Assembly (NCBI RefSeq): GCF_024198175.1
Contig: NZ_JAJVKV010000004.1
Location: 682,001 to 746,000, forward strand
DNA: 64,000 nucleotides
Reading direction: 5' to 3'
Origin: Pyxidicoccus xibeiensis
GTDB taxonomy: Bacteria; Myxococcota; Myxococcia; Myxococcales; Myxococcaceae
The position numbers and the translations under genes were made by a program. How positions within the stretch are numbered: the first letter of the stretch is position 1; each line of letters begins with the position of its first letter. Shown here piece after piece: positions 43,880 to 53,262 of this stretch. The notes under the pieces are model-generated. The model searched no databases, was not told the DNA's origin, and saw only the letters and a list, made by a program, of their open reading frames with translations.

Positions 43880-45100
43880 TCAGGCGGTCAGCAGCGCCGC
43901 GTCGTCCAGCACCGGCTCACGCACCACCGGCTGCAGCGTGCCCGAGCGGCGGGGCAGGCACACGCGGAACGACGTCCCCTCCTCTTCCGAGGAATGCACG
44001 CCGAGCGCGCCCCGGTGCGCCTGGACGATGCTGTCCGCGATGTAGAGGCCCAGGCCCAGGCTCTCCCGCGCAGTGACTTCCGAGCCCTCGCCCCGGCGGA
44101 AGGGCTCGAACAGGTGCGGCAGCAGCTCCGGCGGAATGGGCGCGCCCGCGTTGTGGACCTCCACGTAGACGCTGTCGCCCTTCTCCCAGGTGGACAGCCG
44201 CACCGCCGAGCCCTCCGGGCTGTACTTCAGGGCGTTGTCCAAGAGGTTGGCCACCACCTGCGCCATCCGCTCCAGGTCCCACGTGCCATGCAGGCAGTCG
44301 CGCGCGAAGTCGCACCGGATGGCGCGCCCCGGCCGCGTCACGTGCAGCTCGTCCACCACCCGGCGGCACAGCTCGTTGAGGTCTCCCGCCCGGGGGACGA
44401 CGGGAATCCCCCCGCCCAGGCGGGCGCGGGTGAAGTCCAGCAGCAGGTCTACAATCTGCTGGATGCGCTCGCCCCCGCGGGCCACCCGCTCGAAGGCCTT
44501 CTTGCGCGCCGGGTCCAGCCCCGAGCTCGCCAGCTGCGACCTCGCCGTGGTGAGGATGACGGACAGGGGCGTGCGGATGTCGTGGCCGACGATGCCCACC
44601 AGCTGCTGCTCCAGCTCCGTCGCCCGCCGCAGCTCCTCCGCCGCGCGCTGCCGCTCGGCCAGCTCCAGCTCCTGGCGCTTCACCTCTTCACCGCGCAGGT
44701 ACAGGTCCACGAACACCTGCACCTTGGCGCGCAGGATGTCCGGGTCCACCGGCTTGAGGAGGTAGTCCACCGCGCCCTGCGCGTAGCCCCGGGTGACCCA
44801 GGCGGCCTCGCGGCTGAGCGCGGTGATGAAGAGGATGGGCAGGTGGCGCGTGCGCTCCCGCGAGCGGATGAGGCGCGCCGTCTCCAGCCCGTCCAGCCCC
44901 GGCATCTGCACGTCCATCAGGATGCAGGCGAAGTCCCCGCGCAGCAGCTCCCGCAGCGCCTCCTCGCCCGAGCGGACCGCCACCAGCTCCTGGCCCAGCG
45001 TCTCCAGGATGCCCTGGAGGGCGAGCAGGTTGGCCTGGACGTCGTCCACCAGGAGGATGCGCGCGCGGGGCGCCAGCGGGGTGGAGGCTGCGTCGGACAT
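43880..45100 (-). CDS. Response regulator-histidine kinase hybrid
   Basis: Cytoplasmic two-component protein. ATG at 45100; GTG at 45133 would add 11 residues. Receiver domain about 12-130 (ILLVDDVQANL, phosphoacceptor Asp in CILMDVQMPGLDG, LFITAL, LLKPVD). A short coiled coil follows (VKRQELELAERQRAAEELRRA). The kinase core has H-box VGIVGHDIRTPLSVI, N-box VVANLLDNALKYSPEG and LGLGLYIADSIV for the G boxes. Receiver at the N-terminus means another kinase probably phosphorylates it. No partner is adjacent. 406 residues. Confidence 0.92.
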   Translation of the reverse strand: MSDAASTPLAPRARILLVDDVQANLLALQGILETLGQELVAVRSGEEALRELLRGDFACILMDVQMPGLDGLETARLIRSRERTRHLPILFITALSREAAWVTRGYAQGAVDYLLKPVDPDILRAKVQVFVDLYLRGEEVKRQELELAERQRAAEELRRATELEQQLVGIVGHDIRTPLSVILTTARSQLASSGLDPARKKAFERVARGGERIQQIVDLLLDFTRARLGGGIPVVPRAGDLNELCRRVVDELHVTRPGRAIRCDFARDCLHGTWDLERMAQVVANLLDNALKYSPEGSAVRLSTWEKGDSVYVEVHNAGAPIPPELLPHLFEPFRRGEGSEVTARESLGLGLYIADSIVQAHRGALGVHSSEEEGTSFRVCLPRRSGTLQPVVREPVLDDAALLTA

Positions 45101-45352
45101 GGCGGAGGGAAGCCGGGTGACGGAGGAAGGCACCTTTCAGGTCCATCTGCGGAGCGAGGCCGCGATTATGAGGGGAGCGGGGAGCCAGGCCCCTACCGGC
45201 CTGGCTGCTTTGAAGCGCCCATCTTCAACACGGCGCTTCGCCCTTGCGTTCCGGGTCAATGTCCTCGTGGCCGGCCCCTGGCTGCTTGTGCCCCAGGCGA
45301 CTTCGGGCTGGGGTAGATAGGGGCCGAACCGCTGCCCTTGGAGGACCGTCCC

Positions 45353-45943
45353 ATGGACACCCCACAGCACCTGCAAGCCCGACTGGCCCTGTGCCGTCCC
45401 GAGCATACGGTGCTCGACCTGTTCCTGCGCAGCCTCCTGGAGGCCATCCAGCAGGAGACCGGCCTTTCCCTCACCGCCGACACCCCTGCCCCCGCGCGGG
45501 GCGGGGCGCCTCGCGGCCCGCCGCCCTTCCGCCCGGCGCGCGACTACCTCCAGGCCCTCCACCAGGGCGCGAGCGCGCTGGAGGCCCGGGGCATGCCCTA
45601 TGGAGACGCGGTGGAGCGGCTGTCCTTCGTCGCCGCCAACAAAATCTTCGCGGCGCCCGTGGGGGAGATGGTGCTGTCCGTCGCGGGGAAGGACCCGAAC
45701 GAGGGGCTGTCCGTCACGCAGGGCATGGCCGGCGCCACCAGCACCTACGGAGAACGCGAGTACGAGCGCGTGTCGGACCGCGCCGCGCGGCTCGTCTTCC
45801 GGGAGGAGTACTTCGGCCCCGCGTGGAGCCGGGGCATGGCGCTCGCAGGCCTCCTCAAGGGCAACCCGGACCTGAAGTTCCAGGTGGAGCTGGAGTCCGG
45901 CGAGCCGCCGTACACGCACTTCACCCTGCTCGTGAAGTGGTGA
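45353..45943 (+). CDS. TIGR02265/DUF2378 family protein (Myxococcus-restricted)
   Basis: 196 residues from ATG at 45353, with GGAGG 8 bp upstream. The pattern DYLQALHQGASALEARGMPYGDAVERL, then MVLSVAGKDPNEGL and EEYFGPAWSRGMALAGLL, is that of TIGR02265, a paralogous family of about 180 residues found almost only in myxobacteria, function unknown. It is good evidence for the taxonomic origin of the window. No membrane segment or signal peptide. Confidence 0.8.
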   Translation: MDTPQHLQARLALCRPEHTVLDLFLRSLLEAIQQETGLSLTADTPAPARGGAPRGPPPFRPARDYLQALHQGASALEARGMPYGDAVERLSFVAANKIFAAPVGEMVLSVAGKDPNEGLSVTQGMAGATSTYGEREYERVSDRAARLVFREEYFGPAWSRGMALAGLLKGNPDLKFQVELESGEPPYTHFTLLVKW

Positions 45944-45950
45944 GCCACGG

Positions 45951-45977
45951 GCCCGGCGGCCTTCGACTCCGCCGGGC
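45951..45977. terminator. Bidirectional hairpin between convergent genes
   Basis: GCCCGGCGG (45951-45959) pairs with CCGCCGGGC (45969-45977), 9 bp perfect, between the TIGR02265 gene and the thioredoxin gene. An independent 18-bp palindrome, CCCAGGCCTAGGCCTGGG (45992-46009), covers the thioredoxin stop codon and may add to termination. Confidence 0.55.
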
Positions 45978-45998
45978 TCGCGCCCATTGAGCCCAGGC

Positions 45999-46379
45999 CT
46001 AGGCCTGGGGCGGCTCGCTGTTGCGGCGCGCCGCCACTTCCTTCTTCACCTGCTCCATGTCCAGGGCCTTCACCTGGCCCAGCAGGTCCTCCAGCGCCGC
46101 GGAGGGCAGCGCGCCGGCCTGCTCGAACAGGAGGATGCCGTCGCGGAAGACCATCAGCGTGGGGATTGAGCGAATCTCGAACGCGCTCGACAGCTCCGGC
46201 TGCGCGTCCGTATCAATCTTCCCGAAGACGACTTCCGGGTGCTTGCTGGAGCTCTGCTCGAAGATGGGTGCGAATGCGCGGCACGGGCCGCACCACGTCG
46301 CCCACCAGTCCAGGATGACGATGCCTTCCTTCGACACCGTCTCCTTGAAGTTGTCCTTCGTGATTTCCACCGACGCCAT
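45999..46379 (-). CDS. Thioredoxin-family protein
   Basis: Cytoplasmic disulfide reductase, 126 residues. Full Trx fold with active site WCGPC (about residues 30-34), the cis-Pro loop RSIPTLMVF and IVILDWWATW before the active site. A charged C-terminal helix (MEQVKKEVAARRNSEPPQA) extends the usual ~108-residue length by about 18. It is 21 bp downstream of the FKBP gene, so a folding-factor operon is likely. Confidence 0.92.
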   Translation of the reverse strand: MASVEITKDNFKETVSKEGIVILDWWATWCGPCRAFAPIFEQSSSKHPEVVFGKIDTDAQPELSSAFEIRSIPTLMVFRDGILLFEQAGALPSAALEDLLGQVKALDMEQVKKEVAARRNSEPPQA

Positions 46380-46400
46380 GACGCGCTCGCTTCCTTGGGG

Positions 46401-46724
46401 CTAGCGGACTTCCAGCAACTCCACTTCGAACAGGAGCGTCGAATTGGGGGGGATGACGGGCGGGTAGCCCCGCGAGCCGTAGCCCATCTCGGGGGGGATG
46501 GTGAGCTTGCGCACACCGCCCACCTTCATGCCCGCGACGCCCTTGTCCCAGCCCTCGATGACCTGCCCCGCGCCGAGCCGGAAGGTGAAGCCCTGGCCCC
46601 GGTCACGGCTGCTGTCGAACTTCGAGCCGTTGGTCAGCGTCCCCACGTAGTGCACCGTCACGGACTTGCCGGCCGTCGCCTCGGCCCCGGTGCCCACCTT
46701 CACGTCTTCCGCCTTCAGACTCAT
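46401..46724 (-). CDS. FKBP-type peptidyl-prolyl cis-trans isomerase
   Basis: 107 residues, single minimal FKBP domain without signal peptide. Active-site residues are present: VHYVGTLTNGSKFDSS, F in FTFRLGAGQVIEGWD (Val-Ile-Trp platform), MGYGSRGYPPVIPPNSTLLFEVEL (Tyr, Ile, Phe). Likely a cytoplasmic foldase. First gene of a two-gene leftward unit with thioredoxin. Confidence 0.95.
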   Translation of the reverse strand: MSLKAEDVKVGTGAEATAGKSVTVHYVGTLTNGSKFDSSRDRGQGFTFRLGAGQVIEGWDKGVAGMKVGGVRKLTIPPEMGYGSRGYPPVIPPNSTLLFEVELLEVR

Positions 46725-46873
46725 TCAGCGCTCCTCTTCCGCGTGGAGGAATCACCTTAATGCGCCAGGGGCGCACGCGCCGCACTGGAAAAACACAGTG
46801 GCGCGGGGCCCGTCGTCTTCCGGGCACCGCGCCACCGTCTCAACCCTGTCCTGACATCGGGACGACCGCGTCC

Positions 46874-47971
46874 TCAGAAGGTACCGCCGACACTGACGGT
46901 GCCCTGGTAGCTGCCGCCCTCACCGAAGTCGCCGCCGCCGGAATCCACGCCCGGAGCGAACTCCTTGTCGAAGAGGAAGTTGTAGTTGGCCCGCGCGTCC
47001 ACGGTGAAGTCACCCACGTGGCCCCGGAAGCCCACGCCCGCCGGCACGTTGCCCACCGTGTCGTCGTCGTAGCCCAGCGCCTCGCCGCCGCGGAAGTTGT
47101 AGTCGTTGATGCCGATGCCGCCCAGCACGTAGGGGTGCCAGTCGGTGGCGAACAGGCCCAGCGTCACCACGGCCTGGCCACCGTTGCGGATGAGGTCCGG
47201 CCCGTCCACCGTGCCGCCCTCGCCGCCCGCGTCGATGTTGTTCAGCGCGCCGCTGTAGCCCAGCTCGAGGCCGAGAATCTTGGACGGCTTCAGCGCCGCG
47301 CGCACACCCGCCGTGGCGCCCGGGTTGATCTGCGGGGCCAACTCACCGGTGTAGCCCTCCACGCCGCCGCCGACCAGCAGCGTCAGGCCGCGCGTGTCGT
47401 TCTTCTCCTCTTCCTCCACCTCCAGCGGCTCGATGGGGTCCGCGCGCTCGGCGGACGGCTGGAAGTCGGACGGAGGCGGCGTCGCGATGCCGCTACCGCC
47501 GGTGGCGTCGTCCTGCGGGTACGCGGGAACCGCGCTGGACTGCGGCTCGGGCGCCGGAGCCGGAGGCGAGATGTCCTGCGGCATCAGCCCGCTGCCACCC
47601 GTGCCCTGGCCCTGCACCGGCTGGCAACGCAGCAGCACTTCGCCCTGGGTGCCGCTGCCGCCCGTGCCCAGGTCCTGTCCCACCTGGCCGCTGCCGCCGA
47701 CACCTTCGTTCATCAGCGGGTCCTGCGAGGCGCCGGTCGCGTCGGGGACGGGCTCCGTTTCGATGATGACCGAATCGTCCTCCTGGAGGTCCCCCTCCAA
47801 CTGGTTGAGGTCCTCTTCCGCGGGCACCTGGTCCTGCGCCTGGGCCAGCATCAGCCCTTCCGCGTTCTTGTCAGTGCTTGCCCGGGTCGGCGGGCAATCG
47901 CCATCAGCAGCCATGGCCGCCGAGCCGTACATGAGCGCGGCAACCGCGCCCGCCAGAATCTTCGCTTTCAT
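46874..47971 (-). CDS. Outer-membrane beta-barrel-like protein with Gly/Ser/Pro-rich N-terminal region
   Basis: 365 residues from ATG at 47971 (GAGGG upstream). Cleavable signal MKAKILAGAVAALMYGSAAMA-A. Residues about 40-185 are low-complexity with repeated VGGSG/TGGSG units (GVGGSGQVG, LGTGGSGTQG, GTGGSGLMP, ATGGSGIAT) and many acidic residues. The C-terminal ~170 residues alternate polar and hydrophobic strands (LTLLVGGGVEGYTG, GLELGYSGAL, YVLGGIGINDYNF) and end with the aromatic VSVGGTF, the signature of an eight-stranded OmpW/OmpA-like barrel. Function unknown. Confidence 0.7.
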   Translation of the reverse strand: MKAKILAGAVAALMYGSAAMAADGDCPPTRASTDKNAEGLMLAQAQDQVPAEEDLNQLEGDLQEDDSVIIETEPVPDATGASQDPLMNEGVGGSGQVGQDLGTGGSGTQGEVLLRCQPVQGQGTGGSGLMPQDISPPAPAPEPQSSAVPAYPQDDATGGSGIATPPPSDFQPSAERADPIEPLEVEEEEKNDTRGLTLLVGGGVEGYTGELAPQINPGATAGVRAALKPSKILGLELGYSGALNNIDAGGEGGTVDGPDLIRNGGQAVVTLGLFATDWHPYVLGGIGINDYNFRGGEALGYDDDTVGNVPAGVGFRGHVGDFTVDARANYNFLFDKEFAPGVDSGGGDFGEGGSYQGTVSVGGTF

Positions 47972-48117
47972 CCAACCCTCCATCGTCGAGTGGCTGACAT
48001 GAAGGTTGTTTGCGAAGGCACATCCGGCAAGCCACTCACCCCCGTGGATCAACGGCTGGAGTGGCCGCTGGAAGAGCAGGCGGCCAGGCGTGGCGCGGGC
48101 ACAACACGGGGTTGCGG

Positions 48118-50010
48118 CTACCCGTCGCGCATCCACTCCGTGCCGGTGACGACGGGCAGCTGCAGGGCGCGCTCGCGGTCCAGGTCCAGGTTGCCGATGT
48201 GCAGCGACAGCGGCGACTGCACCCACTTGTAGATGGACTGCTGGAAGAGGCGGACGAACTTCTCCACGTAGCCGCCCAGCCGCGCCGCCTCCACCTCCGG
48301 GAACATGGTGGTGAGGGCCTGGAGCATCTCCCGCGGCGTCAGCTTCTCGCCCGCGTACAGGTAGAAGCAGGCATCGAGCACGGGGAAGGGCATCAGCTCC
48401 TCCTCCCCTACCTGGTTGTGCGCCAGCTCCGGGCCGGCCGGCTTGGCCAGCACCTTCTTGATGCCCTCGTAGCCCGTCGTCTCCTGGAGGTAGTCGAGCA
48501 GGTACATCACCACCGTCTTGGGGACGTTGGCGATGACGGCCAGCGCGCCCATGAGGTCTCCGCCGATGGTGGTGTAGCCCACCGACTTCTCGCTCATGTT
48601 GCCCGTCTGCAGGAACAGGCCGCCGGCGGAGTTGCTCCAGTTCCACATGCGCTGGGCGCGCAGGCGGGCCTGGATGTTCTGGTCGGTAATCGGCGTGACG
48701 GGCGCGTCGCCCAGCATCTTCTGGGCGACGGTGCGCTCGCGCTCGAAGGCCTCGTCGATGGAGACCACCTGGAAGGGCACGCCCAGCTCCCGGGCAATCG
48801 TCTCGGCCGCGTCGCTGGTGGCGTCGCTGGAATAGCGGCTGGGCATGTAGAAGGCCCGCAGCAGCGAGCCCGGGTTCTCCGGCCGGGCCTTCTTCGCGTA
48901 GCGGTGGGCGATGAGCAGCGTCAGCAGCGAGTCGCGGCCGCCGGACAGGGCGATTCCCAGCACCTTGAAGGCGCGCGTCTTCTCGAAGTAGTCGCCCACA
49001 CCGAGCGCCAGTGCGTCCAGCAGGTCCTCGCACAGCGCCACCCGCGCGGGCCGGCGCTGGTCCGGGCCGGGCAGGAAGAAGCTGCGGTGCGGGGGCACCG
49101 GGTACGTCAGCGCCTCGCGGCGGGTGCTCACCGCCTTCGTGCAGTCCAGCACCGGCACCGGCGTGCCGCCGTCGGCCAGCCAGTCCTCGCGGTCCACGCG
49201 CCAGGTGGTGGCCTCGCCGCGCAGGCGCAGGGTGCGGTCCAGGTCCACCACCGCCGCCGCGGAGCCCTCGCCGAAGCGCGGCGTCTCCATGATGTGGCGG
49301 CCGTTCTGGTTGAGGAAGCCGCCGCCGTCGAAGATGAGGCCGTCGTTGCTGCCCACCGCGTTGCAGTAGGCGATGGTGCACTGGTGGTCCGCCGCGCGCG
49401 TGGCGATGAGCTCGCGCCGCGTCTCCACGAAGCCCAGCCGGAAGGGCGAGGCGGACAGGTTCACCACCAGCTCCGCGCCGGAATACGTGCGCCGGCGCAT
49501 GGGGCCGTCCGCGCTCCAGATGTCCTCGCACACCTCCGGGGCCACCACGCCGAAGTCGAACTGGAAGAGGTAGTCACCCAGGGGCACGCCCCGGTGCACC
49601 TCCGCCATGCCCGGGTGCCCGCGGCCGAACGTCCGCGCCTCGTAGAAGACGCTGTAGGTGGGCAGCTTCTCCTTGGGCACCAGGCCGAGCACGCGCCCGC
49701 CCGCCACCACCGCCGCGCAGTTGAGGCGCAGGCCCGCCTGGGCGATGCCCACCCCGAGGATGAAGACGGTGGACAGCGACGCCGTCTCCCGCGCGAAGCG
49801 CTCCAGCTCCGGCCACTGGCGGTCGATGAAGCCCTGCCACTGCACCATGTCCTCGGCCGGGTAGCCGGCGATGAGCTGCTCCTGGAACACCCCGAGCGTG
49901 ACGCCGTCCGCCGCCATCTTCCGGGCCTGGGCCAGGGCCCTGTCCGTGTTCCGCGTGAAGGCGCCCACGGTGGTGTTGACGCTGGCGAGGCCAATCTTCA
50001 CGAGCCGCAT
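48118..50010 (-). CDS. nadE: Glutamine-dependent NAD+ synthetase
   Basis: Last step of NAD synthesis: amidation of NaAD using ammonia from glutamine. N-terminal nitrilase-type glutaminase (about 1-270) with the Glu in FQEQLIAGYPAEDM, Lys in VPKEKLPTY and Cys in PEVCEDIWS. C-terminal synthetase domain has the PP-loop LSGGRDSLLTLL (SGGxDS), FYMPSRYSS and the late LQTGNMSEKSVGYTT. 630 residues, the normal length for the two-domain enzyme. The next rightward gene is a LON-domain protein 137 bp away, same strand. Confidence 0.95.
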   Translation of the reverse strand: MRLVKIGLASVNTTVGAFTRNTDRALAQARKMAADGVTLGVFQEQLIAGYPAEDMVQWQGFIDRQWPELERFARETASLSTVFILGVGIAQAGLRLNCAAVVAGGRVLGLVPKEKLPTYSVFYEARTFGRGHPGMAEVHRGVPLGDYLFQFDFGVVAPEVCEDIWSADGPMRRRTYSGAELVVNLSASPFRLGFVETRRELIATRAADHQCTIAYCNAVGSNDGLIFDGGGFLNQNGRHIMETPRFGEGSAAAVVDLDRTLRLRGEATTWRVDREDWLADGGTPVPVLDCTKAVSTRREALTYPVPPHRSFFLPGPDQRRPARVALCEDLLDALALGVGDYFEKTRAFKVLGIALSGGRDSLLTLLIAHRYAKKARPENPGSLLRAFYMPSRYSSDATSDAAETIARELGVPFQVVSIDEAFERERTVAQKMLGDAPVTPITDQNIQARLRAQRMWNWSNSAGGLFLQTGNMSEKSVGYTTIGGDLMGALAVIANVPKTVVMYLLDYLQETTGYEGIKKVLAKPAGPELAHNQVGEEELMPFPVLDACFYLYAGEKLTPREMLQALTTMFPEVEAARLGGYVEKFVRLFQQSIYKWVQSPLSLHIGNLDLDRERALQLPVVTGTEWMRDG

Positions 50011-50146
50011 GGTTGCTCCCGTCCCCTTTCAGCCGGGTGGGGCCAGGAGATTCCCGTGCCCCGCCGCCGGTATGGGCCGCAGCAATGCCCGGCCCGCCGC
50101 CCAAGGCAAGCGCTACCCGAAGGCCGCGCGGTGCCAGGGCCGGGCT

Positions 50147-50803
50147 TCAGTTCATCGGCCCGGTGGGCCGCACGGGCTGGAGCCGGGCGATGAGCTCGCC
50201 CACGTCGTCCAGCACGGCCTCCAGCCGGCGCTTCACGTCCAGCTCCCCCAGCAGCTCCTGGCGCCGCTCGGCCTCCGGGACGATGGCGGAGGCCACCACG
50301 TCCGCCAGCGTGCCCCCCAGCGCCCGCGCGGCCACCGGCAGCAGGTTCTCCGCGAAGGACGGAGGCACCCGCCCGGCCAGCTCGAAGACGGCCTGCCGCA
50401 GCCGCTCCTCCTCGGGCCCCTGGTACGGCAGGTCCGGCAGCACCTGCGCGGCGACCTCGCGGTACAGCTTGTCGCCCGTCACCTCGGACGTCATCCGCAC
50501 CCGGGACACACCCTGCAGGAGGATGTTGTAGCGCCCCTCCTCCACCTGCTCGTCCCAGATGATGATGCCCGCGCACATCAGGGGCTGCATGGGCGGCTTG
50601 CCCTCGTAGCGCCCCTCCCAGCCGGGCTCCAGCTGCGACAGCGCCATGACCCGGTCCCCCGCGAGCGCGTCCCGGACGAGCGCCCGGTAGCGTGGCTCGA
50701 AGATGTGCAGGGGGATGACGGTGTGCGGAAAGAGCACCGCCGACGGCAACGGGAAGACCTTCAGCGCGCTCGCGGCGCGCTCGACGCGTTCTTGTGCGGT
50801 CAT
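50147..50803 (-). CDS. LON substrate-binding domain protein
   Basis: 218 residues from ATG at 50803. It is the N-terminal domain of Lon protease standing alone: LKVFPLPSAVLFPHTVIPLHIFEPRYRALV near the start, CAGIIIWDEQVEEGRYNILLQGVSRV in the middle and a C-terminal helical part (RRQELLGELDVKRRLEAVL). No ATPase or protease domain. Such proteins may act as adaptors or ligand-binding PUA-like proteins; E. coli has none with a defined role. A terminator at 50924-50967 separates it from the M4 protease gene. Confidence 0.87.
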   Translation of the reverse strand: MTAQERVERAASALKVFPLPSAVLFPHTVIPLHIFEPRYRALVRDALAGDRVMALSQLEPGWEGRYEGKPPMQPLMCAGIIIWDEQVEEGRYNILLQGVSRVRMTSEVTGDKLYREVAAQVLPDLPYQGPEEERLRQAVFELAGRVPPSFAENLLPVAARALGGTLADVVASAIVPEAERRQELLGELDVKRRLEAVLDDVGELIARLQPVRPTGPMN

Positions 50804-50923
50804 GCGGGGCACCCCTGTGTTGATAAGCCCGTCACCTCGCGGTCGCATTCCAAACAGGCGTCCCGACGAGCGCTCCGCACGTTCTACACCCTCTGCCCCC
50901 AAGCCGCCGCGTCGGGCGGGTAC

Positions 50924-50967
50924 ATCAAAAGAAAGCGCCCCGGCCACCCTTTCGGGGACCGGGGCGC
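50924..50967 (-). terminator. Rho-independent terminator of the M4 protease gene
   Basis: Stem 50935-50943 with 50959-50967 (GCGCCCCGG/CCGGGGCGC), followed on the minus strand by TTTCTTTT. It is the clearest intrinsic terminator in the window, about 70 bp after the protease stop. Confidence 0.8.
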
Positions 50968-51036
50968 GCTCAAGGGCTACCTGACTGGCGGCCCTTCAGG
51001 CACAGGGGGCAGCGACGTGCCCCCTCCGCCAGGACT

Positions 51037-53262
51037 TCAGTTGAACGTCACGATGAGCGAGCCGGCCGTGAAGCCGCCCTTCGCGCCGAACACCTGGATG
51101 TAGAACTTGCCGGCCTGGACGTTGTTCAGGTTGCAGGTCTCGGTGCTGTGCTCGTTCACGCCGCGGCAGTCGTAGCTGCCGAAGCCGGGGGCCGAGGCGC
51201 GCTGCACGTACAGGTCGGCGTTGCCGGTGCCGCGCAGGCGGACGTGGACGTGGCGGTCACCGCCGTTGGCGCGCTCCGGAATCTGGACCGTGAAGACCTG
51301 CGACGAGCCGGCGGCGCCGGACAGGTCGTTGATCTGCACGTTCGGCTCGATGGGCAGGTAGCCGCCGTCCCACGTCACCACCAGCGACGTACCGGTGTAC
51401 GCGCTGAAGCCGTTCAGCATCACGTACCAGGTGCCCTGGGCGGGCGCCGGGAACGTGCAGACCTCGTTGTTGCCGGAGGAGAACGGGCGGCAGTCGTACT
51501 GGGTGGGCGTGGGGGCGTTCGCGTAGCGGACGTACAGGTCCGCGTCACCCGTGCCACCGGCCAGCGTGAAGCGCAGGTTCGTCGCACCCTCGGGGACCAC
51601 CACGGAGTAGTACACCTTGCTGTTGCGCGCGCCGGAGATGTTCGTCACCGGCACGTTCTTCTCGATGGGGGTGTTGGTCGGGGGCGGAATCGGCACGCCG
51701 ACGCCCACGGCCTTCCACGCGTTGCTCACCGACTCCTTGGTGGCCGCGTCGTAGCCCAGCTGCTCGGCCGCCAGCTCCGTGGCCGCCTTGGCCGCCTCGA
51801 AGTTGGACGAGGGCAGCAGGAGGTCCGCGTTCGCCTTGTAGAAGATGCGCGCGGCCTTCTCGATGCCGATGCCCGCCACCGCCTGCGTCGTCTTGCCACG
51901 CGGGTGCGTGCCACCCTGCGACAGCAGGTAGAACGCCAGGTTGGAGATGCCCGAGCTGTAGTGCACGTCCGTGCCGGACGAGTAGTCCGGGTAGTGGTCC
52001 AGCGAGACGCCGTCCGCCACCGGGTCCGCCATGTAGCGGAGCGCGTCGTTCGGGACGTTCGGCGTCCACACGTCGTCGCCGATGAGCCAGTGACGCGCCG
52101 TCACGTCGCCCGCGCCATCGCCGTACCACTCGCACACCGCGCCGAAGATGTCGGACATCGACTCGTTCAGGCCGCCGGACTCACCCGAGTAGATGAGGTC
52201 CGACTCGTTGTCCGTCACCGCGTGCGTCAGCTCGTGCGCCGTCACGTCCAGCGAGTTGGCCAGGTTGGTGGCCGTCACGCCGTCGCCATCGCCGTACACC
52301 ATCTGGGTACCGTCCCAGAAGGCGTTCACGTAGTTGACGCGGTGGTGCACCGTGCTGATGAGCAGCGCGCCCGCGTTGTTGATGGAGTCGCGGTTGAACA
52401 GCGTGCTGTAGCAGTTGTAGACGGTGCCCAGGTGGTCGTAGTTGGTGTTGACCACCGGGTCCGCGTGCTCCGGCTGCCCCTCGGTGCGCACCACCGCGCC
52501 CGGCAGGGTGCTGGTGTTGGCGCCGTTGTGCATCCGGCGGTTGAGCGCCTCGTGGATCTGCGGCATGCGCATGACCACGTCGGACGTCTTCGCGTCCACC
52601 AGCACCAGGTCGTGGATGGGCGTGCCGTCCGCCTTCTCGCCACGCTGGGAGACCACGTACACCAGCTTCAGCTCGTCGCCGTCGCGGATGTAGACCAGCT
52701 CCGGGTTCGCCTCGCTCGTGGAGCCGCGGACGGTGTCCTTGTTCGCGTCGGCCGCGGCCACGGCCACGTCACCGGCGATGGCGGCCTTGGGCTCCGCCTT
52801 CAGGTCGCTGCGAACGTTGGTGTTCGCCGCGATGATCTGCCCGTCACGCACGTGCAGGCGGAACTGCCCGCCCAGCACGGGGATGCCGTTGTGGCTCACC
52901 GCGAAGCGGTAGTGGTTGTCACCCTGGAGGGTGTCCTTGTAGGACCTGGTGAGGGTGAGGTTGTCCGCGGCCAGGTGGAAGGTGGGGGCCAGGGCCGCGA
53001 GCACGGGGGCCAGGGCCGCCTGCTCCAGGGCCGCGGCGCCGCCCGCGGGGATTTCCGGAAGCTGGCCCAGGTTGCCCTTGATCAGCGTGGGCTTGCCTGC
53101 CGCATCCGTGGTGACGACGACGTTGCCATTCTCCAGTGCCGCGGTCTGCGCGGCCTCCACGGGCTTCTTCGCCTCGGGAGCGGGGGTGGACTCGTTGCAA
53201 CCGACAACTACCGACAGCGCCGCAATGCCGAGTGCTCCGCGCACCCGATTGTTCTTCGCCAT
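51037..53262 (-). CDS. Secreted M4 (thermolysin-like) metalloprotease with two PPC domains
   Basis: 741 residues. A signal with lipobox-like VVVGC (Cys22) precedes an FTP/PepSY-type propeptide (about 60-235). The catalytic domain has HELTH at 343-347 and the third zinc ligand Glu367 in GGLNES, then GTDVHYSSGISNLAFYLL. Two C-terminal pre-peptidase (PPC) beta domains (about 530-640 and 645-741), each with DADLYVRY/NADLYVQR, probably aid secretion or substrate binding. A consensus AGGAGGA (53267-53273) precedes the ATG, suggesting strong translation. Predatory or nutritional proteolysis is likely in a myxobacterium (inference). Confidence 0.93.
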   Translation of the reverse strand: MAKNNRVRGALGIAALSVVVGCNESTPAPEAKKPVEAAQTAALENGNVVVTTDAAGKPTLIKGNLGQLPEIPAGGAAALEQAALAPVLAALAPTFHLAADNLTLTRSYKDTLQGDNHYRFAVSHNGIPVLGGQFRLHVRDGQIIAANTNVRSDLKAEPKAAIAGDVAVAAADANKDTVRGSTSEANPELVYIRDGDELKLVYVVSQRGEKADGTPIHDLVLVDAKTSDVVMRMPQIHEALNRRMHNGANTSTLPGAVVRTEGQPEHADPVVNTNYDHLGTVYNCYSTLFNRDSINNAGALLISTVHHRVNYVNAFWDGTQMVYGDGDGVTATNLANSLDVTAHELTHAVTDNESDLIYSGESGGLNESMSDIFGAVCEWYGDGAGDVTARHWLIGDDVWTPNVPNDALRYMADPVADGVSLDHYPDYSSGTDVHYSSGISNLAFYLLSQGGTHPRGKTTQAVAGIGIEKAARIFYKANADLLLPSSNFEAAKAATELAAEQLGYDAATKESVSNAWKAVGVGVPIPPPTNTPIEKNVPVTNISGARNSKVYYSVVVPEGATNLRFTLAGGTGDADLYVRYANAPTPTQYDCRPFSSGNNEVCTFPAPAQGTWYVMLNGFSAYTGTSLVVTWDGGYLPIEPNVQINDLSGAAGSSQVFTVQIPERANGGDRHVHVRLRGTGNADLYVQRASAPGFGSYDCRGVNEHSTETCNLNNVQAGKFYIQVFGAKGGFTAGSLIVTFN

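Noticed and set aside
47500-47760. GGCAGCGGC-type repeats in the barrel gene considered as a phase-variable repeat
   Set aside because: They encode spaced GGSG protein linkers, are in frame and not in uniform tandem copies, so slippage control is unlikely.
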